In this document: one piece after another, positions 7,729-15,883 of the stretch
Position numbering within the stretch: the first letter of the stretch is position 1
Layout: each line of letters opens with the position of its first letter
Origin: Pseudoalteromonas luteoviolacea
GTDB lineage: Bacteria > Pseudomonadota > Gammaproteobacteria > Enterobacterales > Alteromonadaceae
Direction: 5' to 3'
DNA: 64,000 nucleotides
Assembly: GCF_018100925.1 (NCBI RefSeq)
Contig: NZ_JAGJEH010000010.1
Coordinates: 1-64,000, forward strand
Position numbers and translations under genes: made by a program
The notes under the pieces: generated by a model
The model's database searches: none
Told to the model about the DNA's origin: nothing
Seen by the model: the letters and a program-made list of their open reading frames with translations, nothing else

Positions 7729-9394
7729 TGGTACCAAGTATCATGTTTTGTATGTTTTTACTTTTAATCTTCTTAATTAGAAGGTGGTCTAGATGAGTGA
7801 GTGAATCTGTATTTGCATGTTTTAGCAGTCTGCTAATAGCTTTCTTAGAGTGTTCACCAAAAGTAGAGCTTAGGTGCATTCCATCTAGGTAAAGATCAGT
7901 AATGTGTGTAGCAAATCCAAAAGATTCAACTACTTTTGTATGGCCATTATTCCGATCAAGTGAGACTATATCTTCTGGAAGAAAATCACTTATTATAATC
8001 GGGGAGTGAGTGCTCAGTATGAGTTGTACAGAGTTTTTAGGAAACTCAAACCTTATAAACTCTAGTAACTCTAAAAAAAATGTTCTTTGCCAGTCAGGAT
8101 GTAAGTATAAATCTACTTCATCCATAATAATAATGTGGTTGTAATTTTTATTTACACCTACCCTTTCTATGTAGTGATACAATTCAGAAAATATATTTAG
8201 TTTAGCGAACTCTCCGGTACTAAAACCTTGCCAACCGTATTTGAAATTACTTTGTAATAATTGCGGTAATTTTGATATACAGTGTGTTAGATTTACTATT
8301 AAGTTAGCGTTAAATGTTGATATTTCATTTTTGTTTTGTAACTTAATATGATGTTGATAACGATTAACTAAGTCTGAAATGTCACTTAGTGTAGCAAGAA
8401 TTTCATTAAACTTTAGTCTTATTATAGGTGTATCAAGTTCGATGATATTTGCTTGCGAGTCAATGTCATTTTTCCCTCTTACTTCGGCTAATATTTTAAA
8501 TATGTAATTATCGTTGACTGTTTGGTTTATAAAGCCTAAGAGTAGTTTTATAAAAAATACATCTCTGTAATCTTTTCTTATTATTGAGAGCTTAGATAAG
8601 TAATTACAAATTGTTATTATATTTGCTTCTAGTAATTGAGAGCCTATTTCAAAAAAGTCATCAATTAATAGTTCTTTTTGAGAATCATTAAGCTTATCTG
8701 ACAGTTGCTCCAATTGGTACTTTGAATCTATATTCTCGGAAACAAAGTCTTTGTTATTGAGTAATGATTTTAAATATGCATTAGAAGATGTGCTAAATTG
8801 AAAAGTAAATTTTACAGTAGGCCTTGTTTGTTGCTTAAAAGAGGGACTACTAGATAAGTACCTAATCAAACGGTTAGTTCGCTCTATTATAACTTTATTA
8901 CTGCCGTTAACATACTGTGAAAGTGACAAGTCTTGAATGAAGGAGTTAGACCTCCTCTTAGAAGAGAATTCATTTGCTTCGACTCCAGTCAAGTTATTAG
9001 CTTTGATTAGTTTGAGTTTGTGGCGTTTACTAAATACGGGGAAGTTTTCTTCAAATGTAACATCTTGATTGCTAACGATTGAATCTTTATCTAAGTACAA
9101 GTTCACACTACAAATGTGATATTTTTTGTTCTTTGAACTATACCAAACAATAATACCGCTAGATTCAGTACCCTCGTATGCAACTTCAAGAAAATCAAGG
9201 ATAGTGCTTTTACCAACACCATTTTTTCCAATGATTGCACTACAGTCTAACCCTTCATAATAATCCAAATCGCTTGGATCAAATTGCAAGAATAGCTTTT
9301 CTTTTGAGTAATGACACTTATGAGAACTGTTGATTGGGATATCTATTTCCTCTAGTGCTTTGTGATTTACTATATGGATAAATGCTAATTTCAT
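7715..9394 (-). CDS. AAA/ABC-type ATPase of a Septu-like pair (PtuA-like)
   Basis: About 559 residues, SMC/ABC-like ATPase. Walker A GKNGVGKST is at 56-64. A long helical middle region of about 300 residues follows. Then come a signature-like FSTGEFAKL, Walker B IIIMDEVDLYLHPDWQ and the switch His in LSTHSPI. It overlaps the HNH gene and is transcribed first. Family knowledge: such ATPases pair with HNH nucleases in Septu and in type I retrons. The start at ATG 9394 matches the usual N-terminal beta strand; an upstream ATG at 9436 is possible, and neither has a good ribosome binding site. There is no TOPRIM domain, so it is not an OLD nuclease. Confidence 0.85.
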   Translation of the reverse strand: MKLAFIHIVNHKALEEIDIPINSSHKCHYSKEKLFLQFDPSDLDYYEGLDCSAIIGKNGVGKSTILDFLEVAYEGTESSGIIVWYSSKNKKYHICSVNLYLDKDSIVSNQDVTFEENFPVFSKRHKLKLIKANNLTGVEANEFSSKRRSNSFIQDLSLSQYVNGSNKVIIERTNRLIRYLSSSPSFKQQTRPTVKFTFQFSTSSNAYLKSLLNNKDFVSENIDSKYQLEQLSDKLNDSQKELLIDDFFEIGSQLLEANIITICNYLSKLSIIRKDYRDVFFIKLLLGFINQTVNDNYIFKILAEVRGKNDIDSQANIIELDTPIIRLKFNEILATLSDISDLVNRYQHHIKLQNKNEISTFNANLIVNLTHCISKLPQLLQSNFKYGWQGFSTGEFAKLNIFSELYHYIERVGVNKNYNHIIIMDEVDLYLHPDWQRTFFLELLEFIRFEFPKNSVQLILSTHSPIIISDFLPEDIVSLDRNNGHTKVVESFGFATHITDLYLDGMHLSSTFGEHSKKAISRLLKHANTDSLTHLDHLLIKKIKSKNIQNMILGTNDQN

Positions 9395-9672
9395 GCTATG
9401 AATGCAAACTGAGTTGTAAAAAAGTTCATTTATCATAGCAAGTTATAAGTTTTACTTGAACTTTTAATATCAATAGTTCATTTAAACTAAACTTATGATT
9501 AGTTACTAAAATGCTTGAAAGAAAAACAAACTTAAAGTAGCTTTATCAATCGGAGAGGCCAAATATGGCCATCTCGAATATAAAATGAGGTCTTTGACCA
9601 TCAAAGTTTAAGAATTCAACAGATGAAAACTAAGCGTGTGTTTAGTTCTGTTTAAGTGTAGCCGTTACCGGC

Positions 9673-9709
9673 ACTAGGTATATTCCTAGTAAGAAACTTT
9701 TCTTACTAG
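9673..9709. repeat. tandem hairpins upstream of the excision/integration genes
   Basis: CTAGTAAGAA (9686-9695) and TTCTTACTAG (9700-9709) form a perfect 10-bp stem with loop ACTT. An overlapping smaller stem ACTAGG/CCTAGT lies at 9673-9690. The two share CTAGT and are mutually exclusive. A short GGCCAAATATGGCC palindrome lies about 110 bp upstream. Possible roles are a terminator/attenuator or recombinase/regulator binding in front of the DUF4224-integrase genes. Confidence 0.6.
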
Positions 9710-9847
9710 TACTTGAAGGGCAGTACATTCGTTAATGCTTTGTACACCCTTGGGTATGACGTATCACTTCGTTTTTTATCCAGAAACCTATGCATTTTCT
9801 CACTGGTATGTTTACCAGTTTTTCTTATTTCTTTGGTGGGAGCTCTC

Positions 9848-10042
9848 ATGACTACATTCCTGACAAAACCCGAAGTGATTGAACTAACGGGTCGCAAGCA
9901 AAAAATTAAACAAATAGAACAACTAACCTTAAATAGAATTCCTTTTACTGTAGATGCCTTTGGGTGGCCTAAAGTTTTACGCCGAGCGATTGAGCTAGAG
10001 TTAAGCTTTTCTTCTAAAGTTAATAAATCAGGGTATATCTAG
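9848..10042 (+). CDS. DUF4224-type small protein next to the integrase
   Basis: A 64-residue protein whose core (FLTKPEVIELTGRKQKIKQI, then NRIPFTVDAFGWPKV) matches the DUF4224 pattern, a small helical domain usually found directly upstream of phage-type integrases. It is likely a DNA-binding accessory or excisionase-like factor. ATG 9848 is chosen because GGGAG precedes it and the domain starts there; the frame is open further upstream, but the extra 45 residues are a hydrophobic stretch unlike the family. It ends 11 bp before the integrase. The role is inferred from family position. Confidence 0.75.
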   Translation: MTTFLTKPEVIELTGRKQKIKQIEQLTLNRIPFTVDAFGWPKVLRRAIELELSFSSKVNKSGYI

Positions 10043-10053
10043 GAGATTAAGCC

Positions 10054-11119
10054 ATGGGTAGAAAACGTGCTCCTGAAAATGCAGCTCTACCAAAGGGTAT
10101 GATCTTTAACAAAAAGAGTAATACCTATTATTTGAGGCTGCATGGTCAAAGAGATATTCCTTTGGGTAAAACAATGACTGAAGCCTTTAGGAATTTCTAT
10201 AACTACGCTGATATTAATTTTGAATGTCATACTATGCATGATTTGATTGATCGTTATATGAAGGAAATTTCGGTCACTAAAAGTGAGGCTACTCATAAAA
10301 GTAACTTAAGCGCGGTAAAGCATTTATTTAAGCGATTCGGGCATATGAACCCGACTATGATAAGAGCTAAGCATGCATATCAATATTTAGACCTAAGAGC
10401 CCGAGAAGGAGCACCAGTCAGGGCAAATAGAGAGTTTGCATTGCTAAGTACTATCATGAGTCATGCTGTTCGGTGGGGGATGATAACTGAAACTCCATTT
10501 CACGGCATTATTCGTAATCCAGAAAAGCCAAGAGACAAGCTTGTCACAAATGAAGAAATAGCCATTTTTCTGAAGTTTTGTCCTAGATGGCTGCAACTTT
10601 ATATTGCGTTAAAACTTGCTACAGGGCTCAGACAAACAGATCTTGTTTAGAGATTGGGATGACGAAATTGGCCTAAAAGTATTCGTCTCAAAGTCTAATA
10701 GCCGCATACAGTACAACGCGGTTGATTATATTCGACAGATTGTAAGTGAGCTTAAAGAAATTAACGGGTATCGTGGTAAAGGCAAAAAAAGATCGCCGCT
10801 CTTACATTGGTACTTTTTTGCGTCGCATTCCAATTCAAGGCTTGAGAAACCATTAACACCTGATGGTTTAAGAACGGCATGGAGTAAAGCGATGAAAGCG
10901 GCCATTGAAAGTGGTGAACTGACCCAAGAGCAGCGTTTTCAGGAGCGCGATTTGAGAGCTAAGGTTGCATCTGACTGTATTAATATCTCACAAGCTAGTG
11001 AGTTATTGGGCCACATGAATATGTCAACAACGAAAAGAGTGTACAGAAGAGGATATTCAATTGTTGACCCTTTATCGCCAAGTGAGTCAAGCACTAAAAA
11101 ACAAAGCATTGAAAAGTAG
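10054..11119 (+). pseudogene. tyrosine integrase disrupted by a frameshift
   Basis: The N-terminal half (199 codons from ATG 10054, GGAG upstream) has the Arabidopsis-type DNA-binding start and a core-binding domain, and reaches the catalytic TGLRQTDLV. It then stops at 10648. The shifted frame continues at once with RDWDDEIGL, Lys in VSKSNSR, ERDLRAK, LLGHMN and the Tyr of KRVYRRG, ending at 11119. The spacing between the first Arg box and RDW is a few residues shorter than usual, so a small out-of-frame deletion is more likely than a one-base slip. It sits next to attR as expected for the element's own integrase. The usual catalytic His is Arg here (ERDLR), a substitution I recall in related integrases. 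Confidence 0.88.
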
Positions 11120-11299
11120 TGTCAAAAAAGGCATTATCTTTCAGTAAAGACTTTTCGATTACCTTGAATATTCTAGCTTATTAAAAATCATAGAGTTTCT
11201 AGGTTTTATTTACTAACTGATTTAACCCAGACGAAAATAATAGGAAAATTCGGATTGGTTTTATTAGGAAAATCAGTAGTTTAAAATTCTGTAGGCTGT

Positions 11300-11349
11300 G
11301 GATTGAAAATCCTCGTGTCGGTGGTTCGATTCCGCCTCTGGGCACCACT
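11300..11349. repeat. attR of the tRNA-Phe element
   Basis: An exact 50-bp copy of the tRNA-Phe 3' end (52-101). Bases before it do not continue the tRNA, so this is the displaced end, not a gene. tRNA-Thr begins 10 bp later, indicating that tRNA-Phe and tRNA-Thr were adjacent before insertion. Confidence 0.95.
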
Positions 11350-11359
11350 CTTTTTGAGT

Positions 11360-11435
<76 letters not shown>

Positions 11436-11876
11436 TCTTCTTTGCCACATCAATTTAACTCATTTTAATGATAATTCTGCCGTAATATATCTTTCTGCAA
11501 GATGGTTTTTAACCCTCAGATAAGTAAGCTCTTTAGGCTGTAAATGGTCGTTTTCCTAAATGGATACAGCTCTGCTATTCGGTTAAAAATCAAGGTGTCG
11601 TTGATTAAAGTTAGATTATCCTTTTTTATGGTAACGATCGAAAAATATAATCAAATTAAATAAATAGTACATCTCTATGCCATTTGTTAGGATGAACTGA
11701 AGCGGACAGAACTCACCTTCTAGGGGTGTCTGTTAGTAAAACATTCACTCATTTGTTGTACAAAACTGCTATGTATATTCACCATGTGAAAGGTGCTTAA
11801 TGGACAATCTTAGAGCGGACCTAATATCATGAAATTTCAGTTTAGAATTGAAAGCCAATAGTTAAAAGTAAAGTCT
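11436..11876. other. 440-bp intergenic region with a degenerate tRNA-Phe-like segment
   Basis: No ORF. Bases 11580-11612 resemble the 3' half of tRNA-Phe (about two thirds identity over 32 bases, keeping AAAAATC and GTGTCG). This may be an old attachment-site scar or chance. The rest probably contains the MarR-gene promoter. Confidence 0.35.
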
Positions 11877-12317
11877 ATGTCGATAAAGCCAGAAGAATAC
11901 GTTGTTGATGCATGGATAGCATTACTGCGAGCGAAAGAACATTCCCTCAATTTTGTTGAAAAGTCTTTTAAGGAAAACGGTTTACCACCATTTTTTTGGT
12001 ACGATGTTTTGTGGGAGTTGGATAAAGCAGGTGAAAAAGGGCTCAGACCCTTTGAGATTGAGCAAGGGATGTTGTTGCCTCAATATGGCCTATCTCGGCT
12101 TTTGGCTAGAATGGAAAAAGCTGATTATGTTGAAAGAGTGCCATCACCAAATGATGGTCGTGGTCATCAGGTTATTATCACAAAGCTAGGTAAAGAGGTT
12201 CGTCAAGATATGTGGAAAGTGTATGCCAAAGGCATTCAGTCTACAATCGGTGAAAACTTTAATGAAGATGAGTGCAGAACAATCCAAACGCTCTTAACTC
12301 GGCTTTATCGCCGATAA
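11877..12317 (+). CDS. MarR-family transcriptional regulator
   Basis: A 146-residue winged-helix regulator. A helix-rich N-terminus for dimerisation is followed by the HTH around residues 55-90 (GLRPFEIEQGMLLPQYGLSR) and the wing (VERVPSPNDGRGHQVIIT), with the DxR wing motif as DGR. It stands alone and is convergent with the VOC gene. Targets are unknown. The ribosome binding site is weak. Confidence 0.88.
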   Translation: MSIKPEEYVVDAWIALLRAKEHSLNFVEKSFKENGLPPFFWYDVLWELDKAGEKGLRPFEIEQGMLLPQYGLSRLLARMEKADYVERVPSPNDGRGHQVIITKLGKEVRQDMWKVYAKGIQSTIGENFNEDECRTIQTLLTRLYRR

Positions 12318-12458
12318 GGTCCATTGTGTGTCACTGTTGTTTGAGTTAGCTAATTTGACGTATTATAAAGAAAATTCACATGCTCAATTACAAGTCATCA
12401 ATGACACAACAGAGGGGATATTGTTGCGCCATTTAAGCTAGTTTAGCGTCACTCTATG

Positions 12459-12827
12459 CTATACCACACAGAAAAAGTTAAGTTTGTTGCCATCTAGGTC
12501 ACGGAAGTACGCGCCATAGAAGTGCTCTCCTCTGGGCCCTGGGGATCCTTCATCGGTTGCCCCCAACTCTAACGCTTTTGTATGCAACATATCTACTTGC
12601 TGAGGGGTTTCAACCGCGAGTGCGATCATGACGCCGTTTCCAATAGTTGCGCTTTTACCGTCAAAGGGTTTGGTTATGGACAGCTTTGGTTGTTGTGGAT
12701 CTATTGACCAAGAAATAAAGGTCTCAAACTCCATAAACCTTGTCGCGCCAATCTTCTCCAGTAATTCATCATAAAACTTGGCGCCTTTTTGCAAGTCGTT
12801 TGTGCCGAGTGTTACATATCCAATCAT
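12459..12827 (-). CDS. VOC-family (glyoxalase/bleomycin-resistance fold) protein
   Basis: A 122-residue protein beginning MIGYVTLGTNDLQKGAKFYD, the typical VOC beta-alpha start, and ending with FYGAYFRDLDGNKLNFF, carrying the usual C-terminal metal-side strand. GAGG precedes the ATG. It is a single VOC module, so it would function as a dimer. The substrate is unknown. The DUF1330 gene lies 39 bp upstream on the same strand and the two probably form an operon. Confidence 0.88.
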   Translation of the reverse strand: MIGYVTLGTNDLQKGAKFYDELLEKIGATRFMEFETFISWSIDPQQPKLSITKPFDGKSATIGNGVMIALAVETPQQVDMLHTKALELGATDEGSPGPRGEHFYGAYFRDLDGNKLNFFCVV

Positions 12828-12866
12828 GTCTTTAACCTCAATTTAGAATTTATCATTTGTAACCAA

Positions 12867-13184
12867 TTAGTTGTTTGAAAAACCAATCGTAAAATTTGGT
12901 TTGAGAATTGCGGTGCGCATTTCAATGATCTCTTGATATTCAGTGCAATGCCAAAAGTCTTCGAGATGTTGGCGGGTGGGAAATTGGATCATGCTCAGTC
13001 CAGTTTCTGTGGGCCAGTTACCCTCGAAAGTAGAGATGCTAGAAGCGTTTACTCCCGCAATGATCAGCTCGCCTCCAAACTTTTTTAAAATCACATCTGC
13101 TACTCGAGCATATGTGTCAAACCCTTTCATGTTTTCTGACTGACTAAAACTGAACAGTAGGTAAGCTGATTTATTATTTAACAT
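12867..13184 (-). CDS. DUF1330-family protein
   Basis: About 105 residues with the ferredoxin-like alpha/beta DUF1330 pattern (YARVADVILKKFGGELIIAG, WPTETGLSMIQFPTRQHLEDFW). The internal ATG at 13184 is chosen: GAGGA stands 8 bp upstream and the conserved domain begins right after it; the frame opens 15 codons earlier. It lies upstream of the VOC gene on the same strand. The biochemical function of the family is unknown. Confidence 0.8.
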   Translation of the reverse strand: MLNNKSAYLLFSFSQSENMKGFDTYARVADVILKKFGGELIIAGVNASSISTFEGNWPTETGLSMIQFPTRQHLEDFWHCTEYQEIIEMRTAILKPNFTIGFSNN

Positions 13185-13328
13185 CGGAGTGTCCTCATTT
13201 TTAGAAAATGTGCCGTTCTCAGAGGTCAACCTGAAAAACGAGTACCACTGAAGGTGATGCCATTCAGAGCTAAGTGAACAAGCATCATTGACAAATAGAG
13301 CAAGGCCAATTTCGTGCTGATATATGCT

Positions 13329-14195
13329 CTATCCACCATGGAAAATTGAATACACCATTCGTTCGACATGTTGTGGAAGGTCACTGTAGTTTCCCAGATC
13401 TCTGTATTTTGGAAGCTTCACTTGCTTTGGCAGGGATTTAGCTAAGCTCATAGTTGCGTCAGCACTTTTTTTCATCGCCTCTTGTAAGGCTGGCTCAACT
13501 GCATTAAATAGGTCGTTGTAAAAATCAGCAGCTATTTGCAGGTGTTTGGGATCCAAGTTTTTTGAATGTGCTGTAATTGCGTATTTAGGACCAAAGGAAA
13601 CCAATGCGTTAAGCAGCTTTCGGCTGCCCAAATAATTAGTATCTGCGATGAATGCTCCTTGGGTAATTGCACCAACTTCATACAAGTCAGCCGAATAAAC
13701 AACCTGCTCATTTGGTAGGTGTACTGCGATCATGCCTACGCCATCAGCGGCCCCAAAGTGTAATAGGTTGATGGTTGTTTTCCCTACCACCAGCTTGGTG
13801 TTATCGCCAACATAATGGTGCACTGTTTTGGGGGCTTGCCCTGTTACATCTAAGCGGAAAATTGAGTTCGCAGCCTGATGTGCATAAATTTCAGCATTGG
13901 GAAAGACTTCAGTACCGCCAACGTGATCATAATGCTCGTGTGACAGTACTATTTTTGTTACTGGCAATGAAGTTAACTTTGAGATAGTTGACTTGAGTAA
14001 GGTCGCACGCTGCGTATTTGCAGGATCTGTAATTAGTACTCCCTTATCGCCTATTACAATTAGCGACTGGTAATGGAGCAGAAAAGCTGAATAAACGTTT
14101 TCTGATAACTTTTGAACGTTCGCTTGCTGTGCAGATATCTGCGAACCATAAGACAAAGTAAACAGAACAAACGCAATTTGAGCTATGTATTTCAT
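13329..14195 (-). CDS. exported MBL-fold metallo-hydrolase
   Basis: 288 residues with a signal peptide (MKYIAQIAFVLFTLSYGSQI, cleavage near AQQA). The metallo-beta-lactamase core includes the zinc motif HEHYDHVGG near residue 90, later His in LLHFGAADG, SADLYE and ITAHSKN. It acts in the periplasm. The start at 14195 is supported by GAGGG; the frame is open 30 codons further but that part lies in the repeat-rich upstream region. Substrate unknown; such proteins range from beta-lactamases to lactonases and quinoprotein-relay hydrolases. A repeat-rich operator candidate lies 44 bp upstream. Confidence 0.88.
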   Translation of the reverse strand: MKYIAQIAFVLFTLSYGSQISAQQANVQKLSENVYSAFLLHYQSLIVIGDKGVLITDPANTQRATLLKSTISKLTSLPVTKIVLSHEHYDHVGGTEVFPNAEIYAHQAANSIFRLDVTGQAPKTVHHYVGDNTKLVVGKTTINLLHFGAADGVGMIAVHLPNEQVVYSADLYEVGAITQGAFIADTNYLGSRKLLNALVSFGPKYAITAHSKNLDPKHLQIAADFYNDLFNAVEPALQEAMKKSADATMSLAKSLPKQVKLPKYRDLGNYSDLPQHVERMVYSIFHGG

Positions 14196-14238
14196 GATAA
14201 ACCCTCGAAAAACTGCATCTAAACCAGCTATATTGCGT

Positions 14239-14298
14239 AAGTAGATGCAAGTGCATGTAAGTCTGAAATGTACATGCAAGTGCATCTACTTGCAAGTG
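14239..14298. promoter_or_regulatory. operator-like repeat cluster between divergent genes
   Basis: Arms of 21 bp at 14239-14259 and 14271-14291 are inverted copies with two mismatches and an 11-bp spacer. The dodecamer ATGCAAGTGCAT occurs at 14245 and 14274, and TGCAAGTG a third time at 14291. This lies between the minus-strand MBL gene and a plus-strand ORF and looks like a multi-site regulator-binding region. Confidence 0.65.
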
Positions 14299-14301
14299 GA
14301 A

Positions 14302-14520
14302 ATGAAAATAGATAAGCATCAGGTGACGCTTAAACTCAAGTTAAGTACCGGTAAATATATGTTTGAGCACAAAAAAATCGGAGACGGCATGGAACGAAAT
14401 TCTTTTTTTAAAATGGTGCTGAGGCTTACTCTGAGTCCGGCATGGCTTGCTTTACATAGCAAGAAATCTTTTAAAGTGCTTCTGAACGCAGCCTTGGGTG
14501 GTTTACGAAAATTCAACTAG
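14302..14520 (+). CDS. hypothetical 72-aa basic protein
   Basis: A basic ORF with a hydrophobic middle (MVLRLTLSPAWLALHS). It starts at ATG 14302, directly after the repeat cluster, with only a weak GTGGAA upstream. No family recognised. The position after an operator-like region gives some support, but it may be non-coding. Confidence 0.3.
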   Translation: MKIDKHQVTLKLKLSTGKYMFEHKKIGDGMERNSFFKMVLRLTLSPAWLALHSKKSFKVLLNAALGGLRKFN

Positions 14521-14600
14521 TATTTTATTAAGTGTTCGAGTTAGGTAGTATCAGATCATTGTGGGCGTTAAATGCACAGGATTGATCTTTGACCCTTAGT

Positions 14601-14864
14601 ATGGAACAAATTGAGATATTCACGATCCCTAGTCCGTGTAAGGGGATCTGTGAAGTTAATAATCGCGGTTACTGTAAAGGGTGCTTTCGCAGCCGGGAAG
14701 AGCGTTTTTGCTGGAACCAGATGACAGAGCATCAAAAAAGAATGGTTGTGGATTTATGCCAGCGGCGCAAAAAGCGTATTATGGCAAAGAAGCAAGCTCA
14801 GCAGCCTGACAATGCGACTGAGTCACAGGATAAGCAAGACGATTTATTTAAATTCGATATTTAG
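14601..14864 (+). CDS. DUF1289-family Cys-rich protein
   Basis: About 87 residues. The N-terminal half carries the DUF1289 signature PCKGICEVNNRGYCKGCFRS followed by REERFCWNQM, with four conserved Cys likely binding zinc. The C-terminal half is polar and probably disordered. The start is the ATG at 14601 rather than the in-frame TTG at 14589. Its 3' end overlaps the convergent solute-binding protein gene by 17 bp. The function of the family is unknown. Confidence 0.85.
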   Translation: MEQIEIFTIPSPCKGICEVNNRGYCKGCFRSREERFCWNQMTEHQKRMVVDLCQRRKKRIMAKKQAQQPDNATESQDKQDDLFKFDI

Positions 14865-15528
14865 CCTTGAGCACTGCAATAACCCCCTTTTTCTCTAGTT
14901 TTTCTAATGTACTTTTTAATTTGGGGATCAGCGCTTTGTGTTTTTGATGAAGGTAGTGGAAGCTATCTATGGTCATAAGGTCATCAATTTTAAGCGTATC
15001 AATATCCATATATGGCAAGTGTTCTCTTAGATGAAAGTCAACAATGAGTGCGCCTTGCACTTTTTTTTGCATCAGTAAGTTGAGCTGAGCCGCACTGCTT
15101 TTTACTTCAATGAGTTCGCCTTTATAGCTTTGTTCCATCATATATTGATAAACAACTAAGTAGCCACTTTGTACCACCATAGATTCGATCTGATTAAATG
15201 AGCAAGTTGTGCAATGGCTTATTAGCTGTAGGTTGAAGGAGTAAAGGGGAAAGTCGACGTAAAGTAAGTTGGCATAGCTATCAGTTACACCAGCGATCCG
15301 GCCAAGTTGTCCATCCAGCTCACCTTCGTTGGCAGCAATCAACGCACTTTGTCTGTCAAAATCAATTAATTCAAGTTTATGGCCTATGTCTTTATATGCC
15401 AAACTCAATAGCTCTATAACATAGCGAGCTTGCGGGGTATCTGCAGGACGATTGAAGTAAAGTGTTTGTGCGTGAGACAAAGAGCATTGCGATAATAAAA
15501 GTATCCATAATATTTTGATATTTCCCAC
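14848..15528 (-). CDS. periplasmic solute-binding (family 3-like) protein
   Basis: 226 residues: signal peptide (LLLSQCSLSHAQ), then a type-II periplasmic binding fold similar to SBP_bac_3 (RYVIELLSLAYKDIGHKLEL, GELDGQLGR, KKVQGALIVDF). The start is GTG, with AGGGG upstream. No ABC transporter genes are adjacent, so it is probably a stand-alone sensor-type or orphan binding protein, common in Alteromonadales. The ligand is unknown. Confidence 0.75.
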   Translation of the reverse strand: MGNIKILWILLLSQCSLSHAQTLYFNRPADTPQARYVIELLSLAYKDIGHKLELIDFDRQSALIAANEGELDGQLGRIAGVTDSYANLLYVDFPLYSFNLQLISHCTTCSFNQIESMVVQSGYLVVYQYMMEQSYKGELIEVKSSAAQLNLLMQKKVQGALIVDFHLREHLPYMDIDTLKIDDLMTIDSFHYLHQKHKALIPKLKSTLEKLEKKGVIAVLKAKYRI

Positions 15529-15677
15529 ATATTTCCCCTAAAATGCAGTTTTCATTGAGCGTCTTGCTTCGGTCTAATTGATTACCCTGCAATAATTAAC
15601 TTTGTAATTCAAGACTGCCGCTGTCTAGTACATATATGATACACTGTTTTTATAGTTTTCAATAATTGTACAGTACG

Positions 15678-15881
15678 ATGTCATATAACCTGTGTAACCT
15701 CTCCCGAGCCGAAAAGTATCAAGTTCAACTGGAATATGAAGCGTCTTTTTGGGCGTATCAGATTAAACGCGGCAAAAATACGCGAGAAGCAATTTATGAT
15801 GCTATCAATAGTCGCCCTTTATCGGAACGTGACACACTAAAGGCGAAATTTGAGCAATACTTGGGACTTATGTTAGTTTAG
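15678..15881 (+). CDS. DUF3283-family protein
   Basis: A 67-residue protein: MSYNLCNLSRAEKYQVQLEY, then EASFWAYQIKRGKNTREAIYD. The pattern fits DUF3283, a small helical family of Vibrio and Alteromonadales. It is followed after 2 bp by the GNAT gene and then the large sensor, so these three probably form one operon. Function unknown. Confidence 0.75.
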   Translation: MSYNLCNLSRAEKYQVQLEYEASFWAYQIKRGKNTREAIYDAINSRPLSERDTLKAKFEQYLGLMLV

Positions 15882-15883
15882 TT

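Larger units (their letters stand above)
52..11349. mobile_element. 11.3-kb integrative element in tRNA-Phe with defence-type cargo
   Basis: Exact 50-bp direct repeats bound the segment, one inside intact tRNA-Phe and one immediately before tRNA-Thr. A tyrosine integrase remnant with a DUF4224-type partner lies at the right end, the usual position. Composition is visibly more AT-rich than the chromosome after 11.4 kb. Cargo is a DNA methyltransferase, a retron-like reverse transcriptase operon and an ATPase/HNH pair. No capsid, terminase, relaxase or conjugation genes are seen, so it is a small integrative island or satellite rather than a prophage or ICE. Both recombinase genes are disrupted, so autonomous excision is doubtful. 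The boundaries are seen directly; the defence role is inferred from the families. Confidence 0.93.

Noticed and set aside
9706..9897. Minus-strand 63-codon ORF opposite the DUF4224 gene
   Set aside because: It is antisense to a better-supported gene and overlaps the hairpins; no family motif.
52..11349. Prophage or integrative conjugative element
   Set aside because: No structural, packaging, lysis, relaxase or type IV secretion genes between the att repeats.
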